This document shows, piece by piece, positions 35,333-47,563 of a DNA stretch of 64,000 bases. The translations under genes were made by a program, and so were the position numbers. The notes beneath the pieces were generated by a model that saw only the letters and a list, made by a program, of their open reading frames with translations, had not been told where the DNA came from and did not search any database. Position 1 is the stretch's first letter, and each line of letters begins with the position of its first letter. The stretch spans positions 10,265,501 to 10,329,500 of the forward strand of contig CAXIWW010000817.1 in assembly GCA_964036315.1 (NCBI GenBank), written 5' to 3'. The stretch comes from Acanthosepion esculentum (taxonomy: Eukaryota > Mollusca > Cephalopoda > Sepiida > Sepiidae).

Positions 35333-38300
35333 AACAGCACCACCGCTCATAGCAAAAGTGCCAACAACTGATAGCAAAAGTGCCAACCGCTGATAGCAAA
35401 AGTGTCAACAGCTGATAGTAAAAGGGCCAACAGCACCACAGTGCCAACTAGTCCAAGGTATGATTATAAACTACGTCTGACAGCAAGGCTTCTGATCACA
35501 AAGGGTCCCAGCTATGAGCAAATAGTGACCCCCAACTAAAAAAAAACACTATGAAAGTATAAAAATACATGTTTATATAAAAACTTGAGAACAACACCAG
35601 TTGATAGCAAAAGTGCCAACAGCACCACAGCTGATAGCAAAAGTGCCAACAGCTGATAGCAAAAGTGCCAACAGCTGATAGCAAAAGTGCCAACAGCACG
35701 ACAGTGCATACTAGTCCTATGTATGACTATAAACTACATCTGACAGCAAGGCTTCTGATCACAAAGGGTCCCAGCTATGAGCAAATAGTGACGCCCCACT
35801 AAAAAAAAACACTATGAAAGTATAAAAATACATGTTTATATAAAAACTTGCGAACAACACCAGTTGATAGCAAAAGTGCCAACAGCATCACAGCTGATAA
35901 CAAAAGTGCCAACAGCTGATAGCAAAAGTGCCAACAGCTGATACCAAAATCCCAACAGCTGATAGCAAAAACAGCTGATAGCAAATGTGCCAACAGCACC
36001 ACAGTGCCAACTAGTCCTAGGTATGACTATAAACTACATCTGACAGAAAGGCTTCTGATCACAAAGGGTCCCAGCTATGAGCAAATAGTGACCCCCACTA
36101 AAAAAAAAATACTATGAAAGTTTAAAAATAAATGTTTATATAAAAACTTGCGAACAACACCAGTTGATATCAAAAGAGCCAACAGCACCACGGCTGATAG
36201 AAAAGTGCCAACAGCTGATAGCAAAAGTGCCAATAGCTGATACCATATGTGCCAAAAGCTGATAGCAAAAGTGCCAACAGATGATAGCAAAAGTGCCAAC
36301 AGCTGATAGCAAAAGTGCCAACAGCTGATAGCAAAACTGCCAACAGATGATACCAAAAGTGCCAACAGCTGATAGCAAAAGTGCCAACAGCTGATAGCAA
36401 AACTGCCAACAGCTTATAGCAAAAGTGCCAACAGCTGATAGCAAAAGTGCCAACAGCTGATAGCAAAACTGCCAACAGCTGATAGCAAAAGTGCCAACAG
36501 CTGATAGCAAAAGTACCAACAGCACCACATTGCCAACTAGTCCTAGGTATGACTATAAACTACATCTGACAGCAAGGATTCTGATCACAAAGGGTACCAG
36601 CTATGAGCAAATAGTGGCCCCCCACTAAAACAAAAACACTATGAAAGTATTAAAATACATGTTTATATAAAAACTTGCGAACAAAACCAGTTGATAGCAA
36701 AAGTGCCAACAGCACCACAGCTGATAGCAAAAGTGCCAACAGCTGATAGCAAAAGTGCCAACAGCTGATAACAAAAGTGCCAACAGCTGTTAGCAAAAGT
36801 GCCAACAGCTGATAGCAAAAGTGCCAACAGCACCACAGTGCCAACTAGTCCTAGGTATGATTATAAACTACATCTGACAGCAAGTCTTCTGATCACAAAG
36901 GGTCCCTGCTATGAGCAAATACTGACCCTCCACTAAAAAAAAAAACACTATGAAAGTATAAAAATACATGTTTATATAAAAACTTGCGAACAACACCAGT
37001 TGATAGCAAAAGTGCCAACAGGACCACAGCTGATAGAAAAAGTGCCAACAGCTGATAGCAAAAGTTGCAACAGCTGATAGCAAAAGTGCCAAAAACTGTT
37101 AGCAAAAGTGCCAACAGCTGATAGCACAAGTGCCAAGAGATGATAACAAAAGTGCCAACAGCTGATACCAAAAGTGCCAACAGCTGATACCAAAAGTGCC
37201 AAAAGCTGATAGCAAAAGTGCCAACAGCTGATAGCAAATGTGCCAACAGCTGATAGCAAAAGTGCCAACAGATTATACCAAAGTGCCACCAGCTGATAGC
37301 AAAAGTGTCAACAGCTGATAGCAAAAGTGCCAACAACTGATAGCAAAAGTGCCAACGGCACGACAGTGCCAACTAGTCCTAGGTATGACTATAAACTACA
37401 TCTGACAGCAAGTCTTCTGATCACAAAGGGTCCAAGCTATGAGCAAATAGTGACCCCCCACTAAAAAAAAACAGACTATGAAAGTATAAAAATACATGTT
37501 TATATAAAAACTTGCGAACAACACCAGTTGATAGCAAAAGTGCCAACAGCACCACAGCTGATAGCAAACGTGCCAACAGCTGATAGCAAAAGTGCCAAAA
37601 GAACCATATGGCCAACTAGTCCAAGGTATGACTATAAACTACATCTGACAACAAGGCTCTGATCACAAAGGGTCCCAGCTATGAGCAAATAGTGACCCCC
37701 CACTAAAAAAAAAACAATGAATGTAAAAAATATATGTTTATATAAAAACTTGCGAACAACACCAGTTGATAGCAAAAGTGCCAACAGCACCACAGCTGAT
37801 AACAAAAGTGCCAACAGCTGATAACAAAAGTTCCAACAGCTGATAGCAAAAGTACCAACAGCTGATAGCAAAATTGCCAACAGCTGATAACAAAAGTGCC
37901 AACAGCTGATAGCAAAAGTGCCAACAGCTGATAGCAAAAGTGCCAACAGCACCACAGTTCCAACTAGTCCTAGGTATGACTATAAACTACATCTGACTGC
38001 AAGGCTTCTGATCACAAAGAGTCCCAGCTATGAGCAAATAGTGACCCCCCACAAAAAAAGACACTATGAAAGTATAAATATACATGTTTATATGAAAACT
38101 TGCGAACAACACCAGTTGATAGCTAAAGTTCCAACAGCTGATAGCAAAAGTGCCAACAGCTGATAGAAAAAGTGACAACAGCTGATACCAAAAGTGCCAA
38201 AAGCTTATAGCAAAAGTGCCAAAAGCTGATAGCAAAAGTGCCAACAGCTGATAGAAAAAGTGTCAACAGATGATACCAAAGGGCCAACAGCTGATAGCAA

Positions 38301-38974
38301 AAGTGCCAACAGCTGATAGCAAAAGTGCCAACAGCTGATAGCAAAAGTGCCAACAGCACCACATTGCCAACTAGTCCTAGGTATGACTATAAACTACATC
38401 TGACAGCAAGGCTTCTGAACACACAGGGTCCCAGCTATGAGCAAATAGTGACCCCCCACTAAAAAAAAACACTATGAATGTATAAATATACATGTTTATA
38501 TAAAAACGTGCGAACAACACCAGTTGATAGCAAATGTGCCAACAGCACCACAGCTGATAGCAAAAGTACCAACAGCTGATAGCAAAAGTGCCAACAGCAC
38601 CACAGTGCCAACTAGTCTTAGGTATGACTATAAACTACATCTGACAGCAAGGCTTCTGATCACAAAGGGTCCCAGGTATGAGCAAATAGTGAGCCCCCAC
38701 TAAAAAAAACACTATGAAAGCATAAAAATACATGTTTATATAAAAACTTACGAACAACACCAGTTGATAGCAAAAGTGCCAACAGCACCACGGCTGATAG
38801 CAAAAGTGCCAACAGCTGATAGCAAAAGTGCCAGCAGCTGATACCAAAAGTGCCAAAAGCTGATAGCAAAAGTGCCAACAGCTGATAGAAAAATGCCAAC
38901 AGCTGATAGCAAAAGTGCCAACAGCTGATAGCAACAGTGCCAACAGCACCACAGTGCCAACTAGTCCTAGGTAT

Positions 38975-39330
38975 GAATATAAACTACATCTGACAGGAAG
39001 GCTTCTGATCACAAAGGGTCCCAGATATGAGCAAATAGTGACCCCCAACTAAAAAAAACACTATGAAAGTATAAAAATACATGCTGATAGGAAAACTGCC
39101 AACAGCACCACGGCTGAAAGCAAAAGTGCCAACAGCTGATAGCAAAAGTGCCAACAGCTTATACCAAAAGTGCCAACAGCTGATAGCAAAAGTGCCAACA
39201 GCTGATAGCAAAAGTGCCAACAGCTGATAGCAAAAGTGCCAACAGCTTATACCAAAAGTGCCAACAGCTGATAGCAATACTGCCAACAGCTGATAGCAAA
39301 AGTGCCAACAGCACCACATTGCCAACTAGT
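38975..39330 (-). repeat. Inverted-block unit lacking part of the spacer
   Basis: Near 39084 the reversed spacer reads ATAAAAATACATG and jumps directly to CTGATAGGAAAACTGCC. The segment with TTTATATAAA, the GCGAACAACACC stretch and the terminal 22-mer start is absent. The deletion point is after CATG. This truncation is independent of those at 13745 and 17133, where the loss ends in the poly-T run. Unit limits are approximate. Confidence 0.78.
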
Positions 39331-40599
39331 CCTAGGTATGACTATAAACTACATCTGACAGCAAGGTTTCTGATCACAAAGGGTCCCAGCTATGAGCAAA
39401 TAGTGACCCCCCATTAAAAAAAAAACACAATGAAAGTATAAAAATACATGTTTATATAAAAACTTGCGAACAACACCAGTTGATAGCAAAAGTGCAAACT
39501 GCACCACAGCTGATAGCAAAAGTACCAACAGCTGATAGCAAAAGTGCCAACAGCTGATAGCAAAAGTGTCAACAGCTGATAGCAAAAGTGCCAACAGCAC
39601 CACAGTGCCAACTAATCCTAGGTATGACTATAAACTATATTTGACAGCAAGGCTTCTGATCACAAAGGGTCCCAGCTATGAGCAAATAGTGACCCCCCAC
39701 TAAAAAAAAAACACTATGAACGTATAAAAATACATGTTTATATAAAAACTTGCGAACAACACCAGTTGATAGCAAAAGTGCCAACAGCACCACAGCTGAT
39801 AGCAAAAGTGCCAACAGATGATAGCAAAAGTGCCAACAGCTGATAGCAAAAGTGCCAACAGCTGATAGAAAAAGTTACAACAGCTGATACCAAAAGTGCC
39901 AAAAGCTGATAGCAAAAGTGCCAACAACTGAGAGCAAAAGTGCCAACAGCTGATAGCAAAAGTGACAACAGCTGATAGCAAAAGTGCCAAAAGCTGATAG
40001 CAAAAGTGCCAACAGCACCACAGTGCCAACTAGTCCTAGGTATGACTATAAACTACAACTGACAGCAAGTCTTCTGATCACAAAGGGTCCCAGCTATGAG
40101 CAAATTGTGACCCCACTAAAAAAAAAAACACTATGAAAGTATAAAAATACATGTTTATATAAAAACTTGCGAACAACACAGTTGATAGCAAAAGTGCCAA
40201 CAGCACCACAGCTGATAGCAAAAGTGCCAACAGCACCACAGCTGATAGCAAAAGTGCCAACAGCTGATAGCAAAAGTGCCAACAGGTGATAGCAAAAGTG
40301 CCAACAGCTGATAGCAAATGTGCCAAAAGCTGATAGCAAAAGTGCCAACAGCTGATAGCAAAAGTGTCAACAGATGATACCAAAAATGCCAAAAGCTGAT
40401 AGCAAAAGTGCCAACAACTTATAGCAAAAGTGCCAACAGCTGATAGCAAAAGTGCCAACAGCACCACAGTGCCAATTAGTTCAAGGTATGACTATAAAAT
40501 ACATCTGACAGCAAGGCTTCTGATCACAAAGGGTCCCAGCTATGAGCAAATAGTGACCCCCCACTAAAAAAAAAACACTATGAAAGTATAAAAATACAT

Positions 40600-42730
40600 G
40601 TTTATATAAAAACTTGCGAACACCACCAGTTCATAGCAAAAGTGCCAACAGCTAATAGCATAAGTTCCAACAGCTGATAGCAAAAGTGCCAACAGCACCA
40701 CAGCTGATAGCAAAAGTGCAAACAGCTGATTGCAAATGTGCCAACAGCTAATAGCAAAAGTGCCAACAGGTGATAGCAAAAGTGCCAACAGCACCACAGT
40801 GCCAACTAATCCTAGGTATGAGTATAAACTACATGTGACAGCAAGTCTTCTGATCACAAAGAGTCCCAGCTATGAGCAAATAGTGACCCCCCCACTAAAA
40901 AAAAACACTATGAAAGTATAAAAATACATGTTTATATAAAAACTTGCGAACAACACCAGTTGATAGCAAAAGTGCCAACAGCACGACAGCTGATAGCATA
41001 AGTTCCAACAGCTGATAGCAAAAGTGCCAACAGCTGATAGCAAAAGTGCCAACAGCTGATAGCAAAAGTGCAAACAGCACCACAGCTGATAGCAAAAGTG
41101 CCAACAGCTGATAGCAAAAGTGCCAACAGCTGATACCAAAAGTGCCAAAAGCTGATAGCAAAAGTGCCAACAGCTGATAGAAAAATGCCAACAGCTGATA
41201 GCAAAAGTGCCAACAGCTGATAGCAAAAGTGCCAACAGTTGATAGCAAAAGTGCCAACAGATGATACCAAAAGTGCCAAAAGCTGATTGCAAAAGTGCCA
41301 AAAGCTGATAGCAAAAGTGACAACAGCTGATAGCAAAAGTGCCAACATTTGATTGCAAAAGTGCCAACAGCTGATAGCAAAAGTGCCAACAGCTGATAGC
41401 AAAAGTGCCAACAGCCGATAGCAAAAGTGCCAACAGCACCACAGTGCCAACTAATCCTAGGTATGACTGTAAACTACATCTGACAGCAAGGCTTCTGATC
41501 ACAAAGGGTCTTAGCTATGAGCAAATAATGACCCCCCACTAAAAAAAAACACTATGAAAGTATAAAAATACTTGTTTATATAAAAACTTGCGAACAACAC
41601 CAGTTGATAGCAAAAGTGCCAACAGCACCACAGCTGATAGCGAAAGTGCCAACCGCTGATAGCAAACGTGTCAACAGCTGATAGCAAAAGTGCCAGCAGC
41701 TGATAGCAAAAGTGCAAACAGGTGATAGCAAAAATGCCATCAGCTGATAGCAAAAGTGCCAACAGCACCACAGTGCCAACTAGTCCTAGGTATGACTATA
41801 AACTACATCTGACATAAGGCTTCTGATCACAAACGGTCCCAGCTATGAGCAAATAGTGACCCCCCACTAAAAAAAAAAACACTATGAAAGTATAAAAATA
41901 CATGTTTATATAAAAACTTGCGAACAACAACAGTTGATAGCAAAAATGCAAACAACACCACAGCTCATAGCAAAAGTGCCAACAGCTGATAGCAAAAGTG
42001 CCAACAGCTGATAGCAAAAGTGCCAACAGCTGATTTCAAAAGTGGCAAAAGCTGATAGCAAAAGTACCATCAGCTGATAGCAAAAGTGCCAACAGCTGAT
42101 AGCTAAAGTACCAACAGCTGATAGCAAAAGTGCCAACAGATGATACCAAAAGTGCCAAAAGCTGATAGCAAAAGTGCCAACAGCTGATACCAAAAGTGCC
42201 AACAGCACCACATTGCCAACTAGTCCTAGGTATGACTATAAACTACATCTGACAGCAAGGCTTCTGATCACAAAGGGTCCCAGCTATGAGCAAATAGTGA
42301 CCCCCCACTAAAAAAAAAAACACTATGAATGTATAAAAATACATGTTTATATAAAAACTTGCGAACAACTCCAGTTGATAGCAAAAGTGCCAACAGCACC
42401 ACAGCTGATAGCAAAAGTGCCAACAGCTGATAGCAAAAGTTCCAACAGGTGATAGCAAAAGCGCCAACAACTGATAACAAATGTGCCAACAGCACCACAG
42501 CTGACAGCAAAATGCCAACAGCTGATAGCAAATGTGCCAACAGCTGATAGCAAAAGTGCCAACAGCTGATAGCAAAAGTGCCAACAGCACCACAGTGACA
42601 ACTAGTCCTACGTATGATTTAAACTACATCTGACAGGAAGTCTTCTGATCACAAAGTGTCCCAGCTATGAGCAAATAGTGACCCCACACAAAACAAAACA
42701 CAATATGAAAGTATGAAAATACATGTTTAT
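40600..42730 (-). repeat. Segmental duplication in block II, copy 1
   Basis: This matches about 43390-45480. Diagnostic variants in both include GCGAACACCACCAGTTCATAG, CTAATAGCATAAGTTCC, AACATTTGATTGC, ATTTCAAAAGTGGC, CATCTGACATAAGGC and CCCCACACAAAACAAAAC. The offset is 2791 at the left, 3076 in the middle and about 2747 at the right. Copy 2 has gained one 285-bp unit (43661-43882 region) and lacks the unit at about 41511-41790 of copy 1. Confidence 0.85.
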
Positions 42731-43389
42731 ATAAAAACTTGCGAACAACACCAGTTGATAGCAAAAGTGCCAACAGCACCACAGCTGATAGCAAAATGCC
42801 AACAGCTGATAGCAAAAGTGCAAACAGCTGATAGCAAAAGTACAAAAAGCTGATAGCAAAAGTGCCAACAGCACCACAGCTGATAGCAAAATGCAAACAG
42901 CTGATAGCAAATGTGCCAACAGCTGATAGCAAAAGTGCCAACAGCACCCCAATGCCAAATAGTCCTAGGTATGACCATAACCTACATCTGACATCAAGTC
43001 TTCTGATAACAAAGGGTCCAAGCTATGAGCAAATAGTGACCCCCCACTAAAAAAAAAACACTATGAAAGTATAAAAATACATGTTTATATAAAAACTTGC
43101 GAACAACACCAGTTGATAGCAAAAGTGCCAACAGCACCACAGCTGATAGCAAAAGTTCCAACAGCTGATAGCAAAAGTGCCAACAGCTGATAGCAAAAGT
43201 GCCAACAGCTGATAGCTAAAGTGCCAACAGCTGATAGCAAAAGTGCCAAGAGCACCACATTGCCAACTAGTCCTAGGTATGACTATAAACTACATCTGAC
43301 AGCAAGGCTTCTGATCACAAAGGGTCCCAGCTATGAGGAAATAGTGACCCCCCACTAAAAAAAAAACACTATGAAAGTATAAAAATACA

Positions 43390-45480
43390 TGTTTATATAA
43401 AAACTTGCGAACACCACCAGTTCATAGCAAAAGTGCCAACAGCTAATAGCATAAGTTCCAACAGCTGATAGCAAAAGTGCCAACAGCACCACAGCTGATA
43501 GCCAAAGTGCAAACAGCTGATTGCAAATGTGCCAACAGCTCATAGCAAAAGTGCCAACAGGTGATAGCAAAAGTGCCAACAGCACCACAGTGCCAACTAA
43601 TCCTAGGTATGAGTATAAACTACATGTGACAGCAAGTCTTCTGATCACAAAGAGTCCCAGCTATGAGCAAATAGTGACCCCCCCACTAAAAAAAAACACT
43701 ATGAAAGTATAAAAATACATGTTTATATAAAAACTTGCGAACAACACCAGTTGATAGCAAAAGTGCCAACAGCACGACAGCTGATAGCAAAAGTTCCAAC
43801 AGCTGATAGCAAAAGTGCCAACAGCTGATAGCCAAAGTGCCAACAGCTGATAGCAAAAGTGCCAACAGCACCACAGTGCCAACTAGTCCTAGGTATGACT
43901 ATAAACTACATCTGACAGCAAGGCTTCTGATCACAAAGGAACACAGCTATGAGCAAATAGTGACCCCCCCTAAAAAAAAAACACTATGAAAGTATAAAAA
44001 TACATGTTTATATAAAAACTTGCGAACAACACCAGTTGATAGCAAAAGTGCCAACAGCACGACAGCTGATAGCATAAGTTCCAACAGCTGATAGCAAAAG
44101 TGCCAACAGCTGATAGCAAAAGTGCCAACAGCTGATAGCAAAAGTGCAAACAGCACCACAGCTGATAGCAAAAGTGCCAACAGCTGATAGCAAAAGTGCC
44201 AACAGCTGATACCAAAAGTGCCAAAAGCTGATAGCAAAAGTGCCAACAGCTGATAGAAAAATGCCAACAGCTGATAGCAAAAGTGCCAACAGCTGATAGC
44301 AAAAGTGCCAACAGTTGATAGCAAAAGTGCCAACAGATGATACCAAAAGTGCCAAAAGCTGATTGCAAAAGTGCCAAAAGCTGATAGCAAAAGTGACAAC
44401 AGCTGATAGCAAAAGTGCCAACATTTGATTGCAAAAGTGCCAACAGCTGATAGCAAAAGTGCCAACAGCTGATAGCAAAAGTGCCAACAGCCGATAGCAA
44501 AAGTGCCAACAGCACCACAGTGCCAACTAGTCCTAGGTATGACTATAAACTACATCTGACATAAGGCTTCTGATCACAAACGGTCCCAGCTATGAGCAAA
44601 TAGTGACCCCCCACTAAAAAAAAAAACACTATGAAAGTATAAAAATACATGTTTATATAAAAACTTGCGAACAACAACAGTTGATAGCAAAAATGCAAAC
44701 AACACCACAGCTCATAGCAAAAGTGCCAACAGCTGATAGCAAAAGTGCCAACAGCTGATAGCAAAAGTGCCAACAGCTGATTTCAAAAGTGGCAAAAGCT
44801 GATAGCAAAAGTACCATCAGCTGATAGCAAAAGTGCCAACAGCTGATAGCAAAAGTACCAACAGCTGATAGCAAAAGTGCCAACAGATGATACCAAAAGT
44901 GCCAAAAGCTGATAGCAAAAGTGCCAACAGCTGATACCAAAAGTGCCAACAGCACCACATTGCCAACTAGTCCTAGGTATGACTATAAACTACATCTGAC
45001 AGCAAGGCTTCTGATCACAAAGGGTCCCAGCTATGAGCAAATAGTGACCCCCCACTAAAAAAAAAACTCTATGAATGTATAAAAATACATGTTTATATAA
45101 AAACTTGCGAACAACTCCAGTTGATAGCAAAAGTGCCAACAGCACCACAGCTGATAGCAAAAGTGCCAACAGCTGATAGCAAAAGTGCCAACAGGTGATA
45201 GCAAAAGCGCCAACAACTGATAGCAAATGTGCCAACAGCACCACAGCTGACAGCAAAATGCCAACAGCTGATAGCAAATGTGCCAACAGCTGATAGCAAA
45301 AGTGCCAACAGCTGATAGCAAAAGTGCCAACAGCACCACAGTGACAACTAGTCCTACGTATGACTATAAACTACATCTGACAGGAAGTCTTCTGATCACA
45401 AAGTGTCCCAGCTATGAGCAAATAGTGACCCCACACAAAACAAAACACAATATGAAAGTATGAAAATACATGTTTATATA
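43390..45480 (-). repeat. Segmental duplication in block II, copy 2
   Basis: This is the partner of 40600-42730. After the CCCCACACAAAACAAAAC spacer (about 45430) it continues with the unit that in copy 1 lies near 43100-43270 (AAGTTCC and GCTAAAGTGCC 22-mers, AAGAGCACCACATTGCC leader). It thus skips the copy 1 unit at 42730-43050. Whole-unit differences between otherwise near-identical copies show unequal exchange inside the inverted block. Confidence 0.83.
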
Positions 45481-47556
45481 AAAACTTGCGAACAACACCA
45501 GTTGATAGCAAAAGTGCCAACAGCACCACAGCTGATAGCAAAAGTTCCAACAGCTGATAGCAAAAGTGCCAACAGCTGATAGCAAAAGTGCCAACAGCTG
45601 ATAGCTAAAGTGCCAACAGCTGATAGCAAAAGTGCCAAGAGCACCACATTGCCAACTAGTCCTAGGTATGACTATAAACTACATCTGACAGCAAGGCTTC
45701 TGATCACAAAGGGTCCCAGCTATGAGCAAATAGTGACCCCCCACAGAAAAAAAAACACAATGAATGTATAAAAATACATGTTTATATAAAAACTTCCGAA
45801 CAACACCAGTTGATAGCAAAAGTGACAACAGCTGATACCAAAAGTGCCAAAAGCTGATAGCAAAAGTGCCAACAACTGATAGCAAAAGTTCCAACATCTG
45901 ATAGCAAAAGTGACAACAGCTGATAGCAAAAGTGCCAACAGCTGATAGCAAAAGTGCCAACAGCACCACAGTGCCAACTAGTCCTAGGTATGATTATAAA
46001 CTACATCTGACAGCAAGGCTTCTGATCACAAAAGGTCCCAGCTATGAGCAAAGAATGACCCCCCACTAAAAAAAACACTATGAAATATAAAAATACATGT
46101 TTATATAAAAACTTGCGTACAACACCAGTTTATAGCAAAAGTGACAACAGCACCACAGCTGATAGCAAAAGTGCCAACAGCTGATAGCAAAAGTGCCAAC
46201 AGCTGATAGCAAAAGTGCCAACAGCACCACAGTACCAACTAGTCCTAGGTATGACTATAAACTACATCTGACAGCAAGGCTTCTGATCACAAAGGGTTCC
46301 AGCTATGAGCAAATAGTTACCCCCCACTAAAAAAAAACACTATGAAATTTTAAAAATACATGTTTACATAAAAACTTGCGAACAACACCAGTTGATAGCA
46401 AAAGTGCAAACAGCACCACAGCTGATAGCAAAAGTGCAAACAGGTGATAGCAAAAGTGCCAACAGCTGATAGCAAAAGTGACAACAGCTGATACCAAAAG
46501 TGCCAAAAGCTGATAGCAAAAGTGCCAACAACTGATAGCAAAAGTTCCAACATCTGATAGCAAAAGTGACAAAAGCTGATAGCAAAAGTGCCGAAAGCTG
46601 ATAGCAAAAGTGCCAACAGCACCACAGTACCAACTAGTCCTATGTATGACTACAAACTACATCTGACAGCAAGTCTTCTGATCACAAAGGGTCCCAGCTA
46701 TGAGCAAATAGTGACCCCCACTAAAAAAAAACACTATGAAAGTATAAAAATACATGTTTATATAAAAACTTGCGAACAACACCAGTTGATAGCAAAAGTG
46801 TCAACAGCACCACAGCTGATAGCAAAAGTGCCGACAGCTGATAGCAAAAGTGCCAACAGCAGATAGCAAAAGTGCACACAGCACCACATTGCCAACTAGT
46901 CCTAGGTATGACTATAAACTACATCTTTCAGCAAGGCTTCTGATCACAAAGGGACCCAGCTATGAGCAAATAGTGACCCCTCACTGAAAAAAAAAACACT
47001 ATGAAAGTATAAAAATACATGTTTATATAATAACTTGCGAACAACGCCAGTTGATAGCAAAAGTGCCAACAGCACCACAGCTGATAGCAAAAGTGCCAAC
47101 AGCTGATAGCAAATGTGCCAACAGCTGATAGCAAAAGTGCCAACAGCTGATGGCAAAAGTGCCAACAGCTGATAGCAAAAGTCCCAACAGCACTACAGTG
47201 CCAACTAGTCCTAGGTATGATTATAAACTACATCTGACAGCAAGGCTTCTGATCACAAAGGGTCCCAGCTATGAGCAAATAGTGACACCCCACTAAAAAA
47301 AAACACAATGAAAGTAAAAATATACCTGTTTATATAAAAACTTGCGAACATCACCAGTTGATAGCAAAAGTGCAAACAGCACCACAGCTGATAGCAAATG
47401 TGCCAACAGCTGATAGCAAAAGTGCCAACAGCTGATAGCCAATGTGCCAAAAGCTGATATGTAAAAGTGCCAACAGCTGATAGCAAAAGTGCCAACAGCA
47501 CCACAGTGCCAACTAGTCCTAGATATGACTATAAACTACATCTGACAGCAAGATTT

Positions 47557-47563
47557 CTGCTGT
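47557..47563. other. Right junction of inverted satellite block
   Basis: The reversed spacer (TCTGACAGCAAGATTTCTG) ends at about 47559 and forward 22-mers begin with CTGTTGGCAATTTTAC from about 47557. CTG is therefore shared microhomology. No telomeric or other extra bases are present, unlike the left junction at 35321. AAGATTTCTG differs from the usual AAGGCTTCTG in the last bases before the junction. Confidence 0.85.

Larger units (their letters stand above)
35331..47559 (-). repeat. Satellite A, inverted block II
   Basis: About 12.2 kb of the same A satellite reads as its reverse complement: CAGCTGATAGCAAAAGTGCC 22-mers, CATGTTTATATA, A runs, TCTGACAGCAAGGC. The estimate is about 40 units. 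All unit elements are present in reversed order, so this is orientation reversal of the array and not a different family. 22-mer numbers and variants (GGTATCA-type, TTTTGGCAC-type) resemble blocks I and III. Reverse-complementing the block nearly restores repeat register at both ends. It contains an internal 2.7-3.1 kb duplication. Confidence 0.96.

Noticed and set aside
35200..35450. Fold-back palindrome (breakage-fusion-bridge product) centred on the inversion junction
   Set aside because: Units on the two sides do not mirror each other in diagnostic 22-mer variants or number, and they break at different points of the unit. The in-place inversion model fits better.
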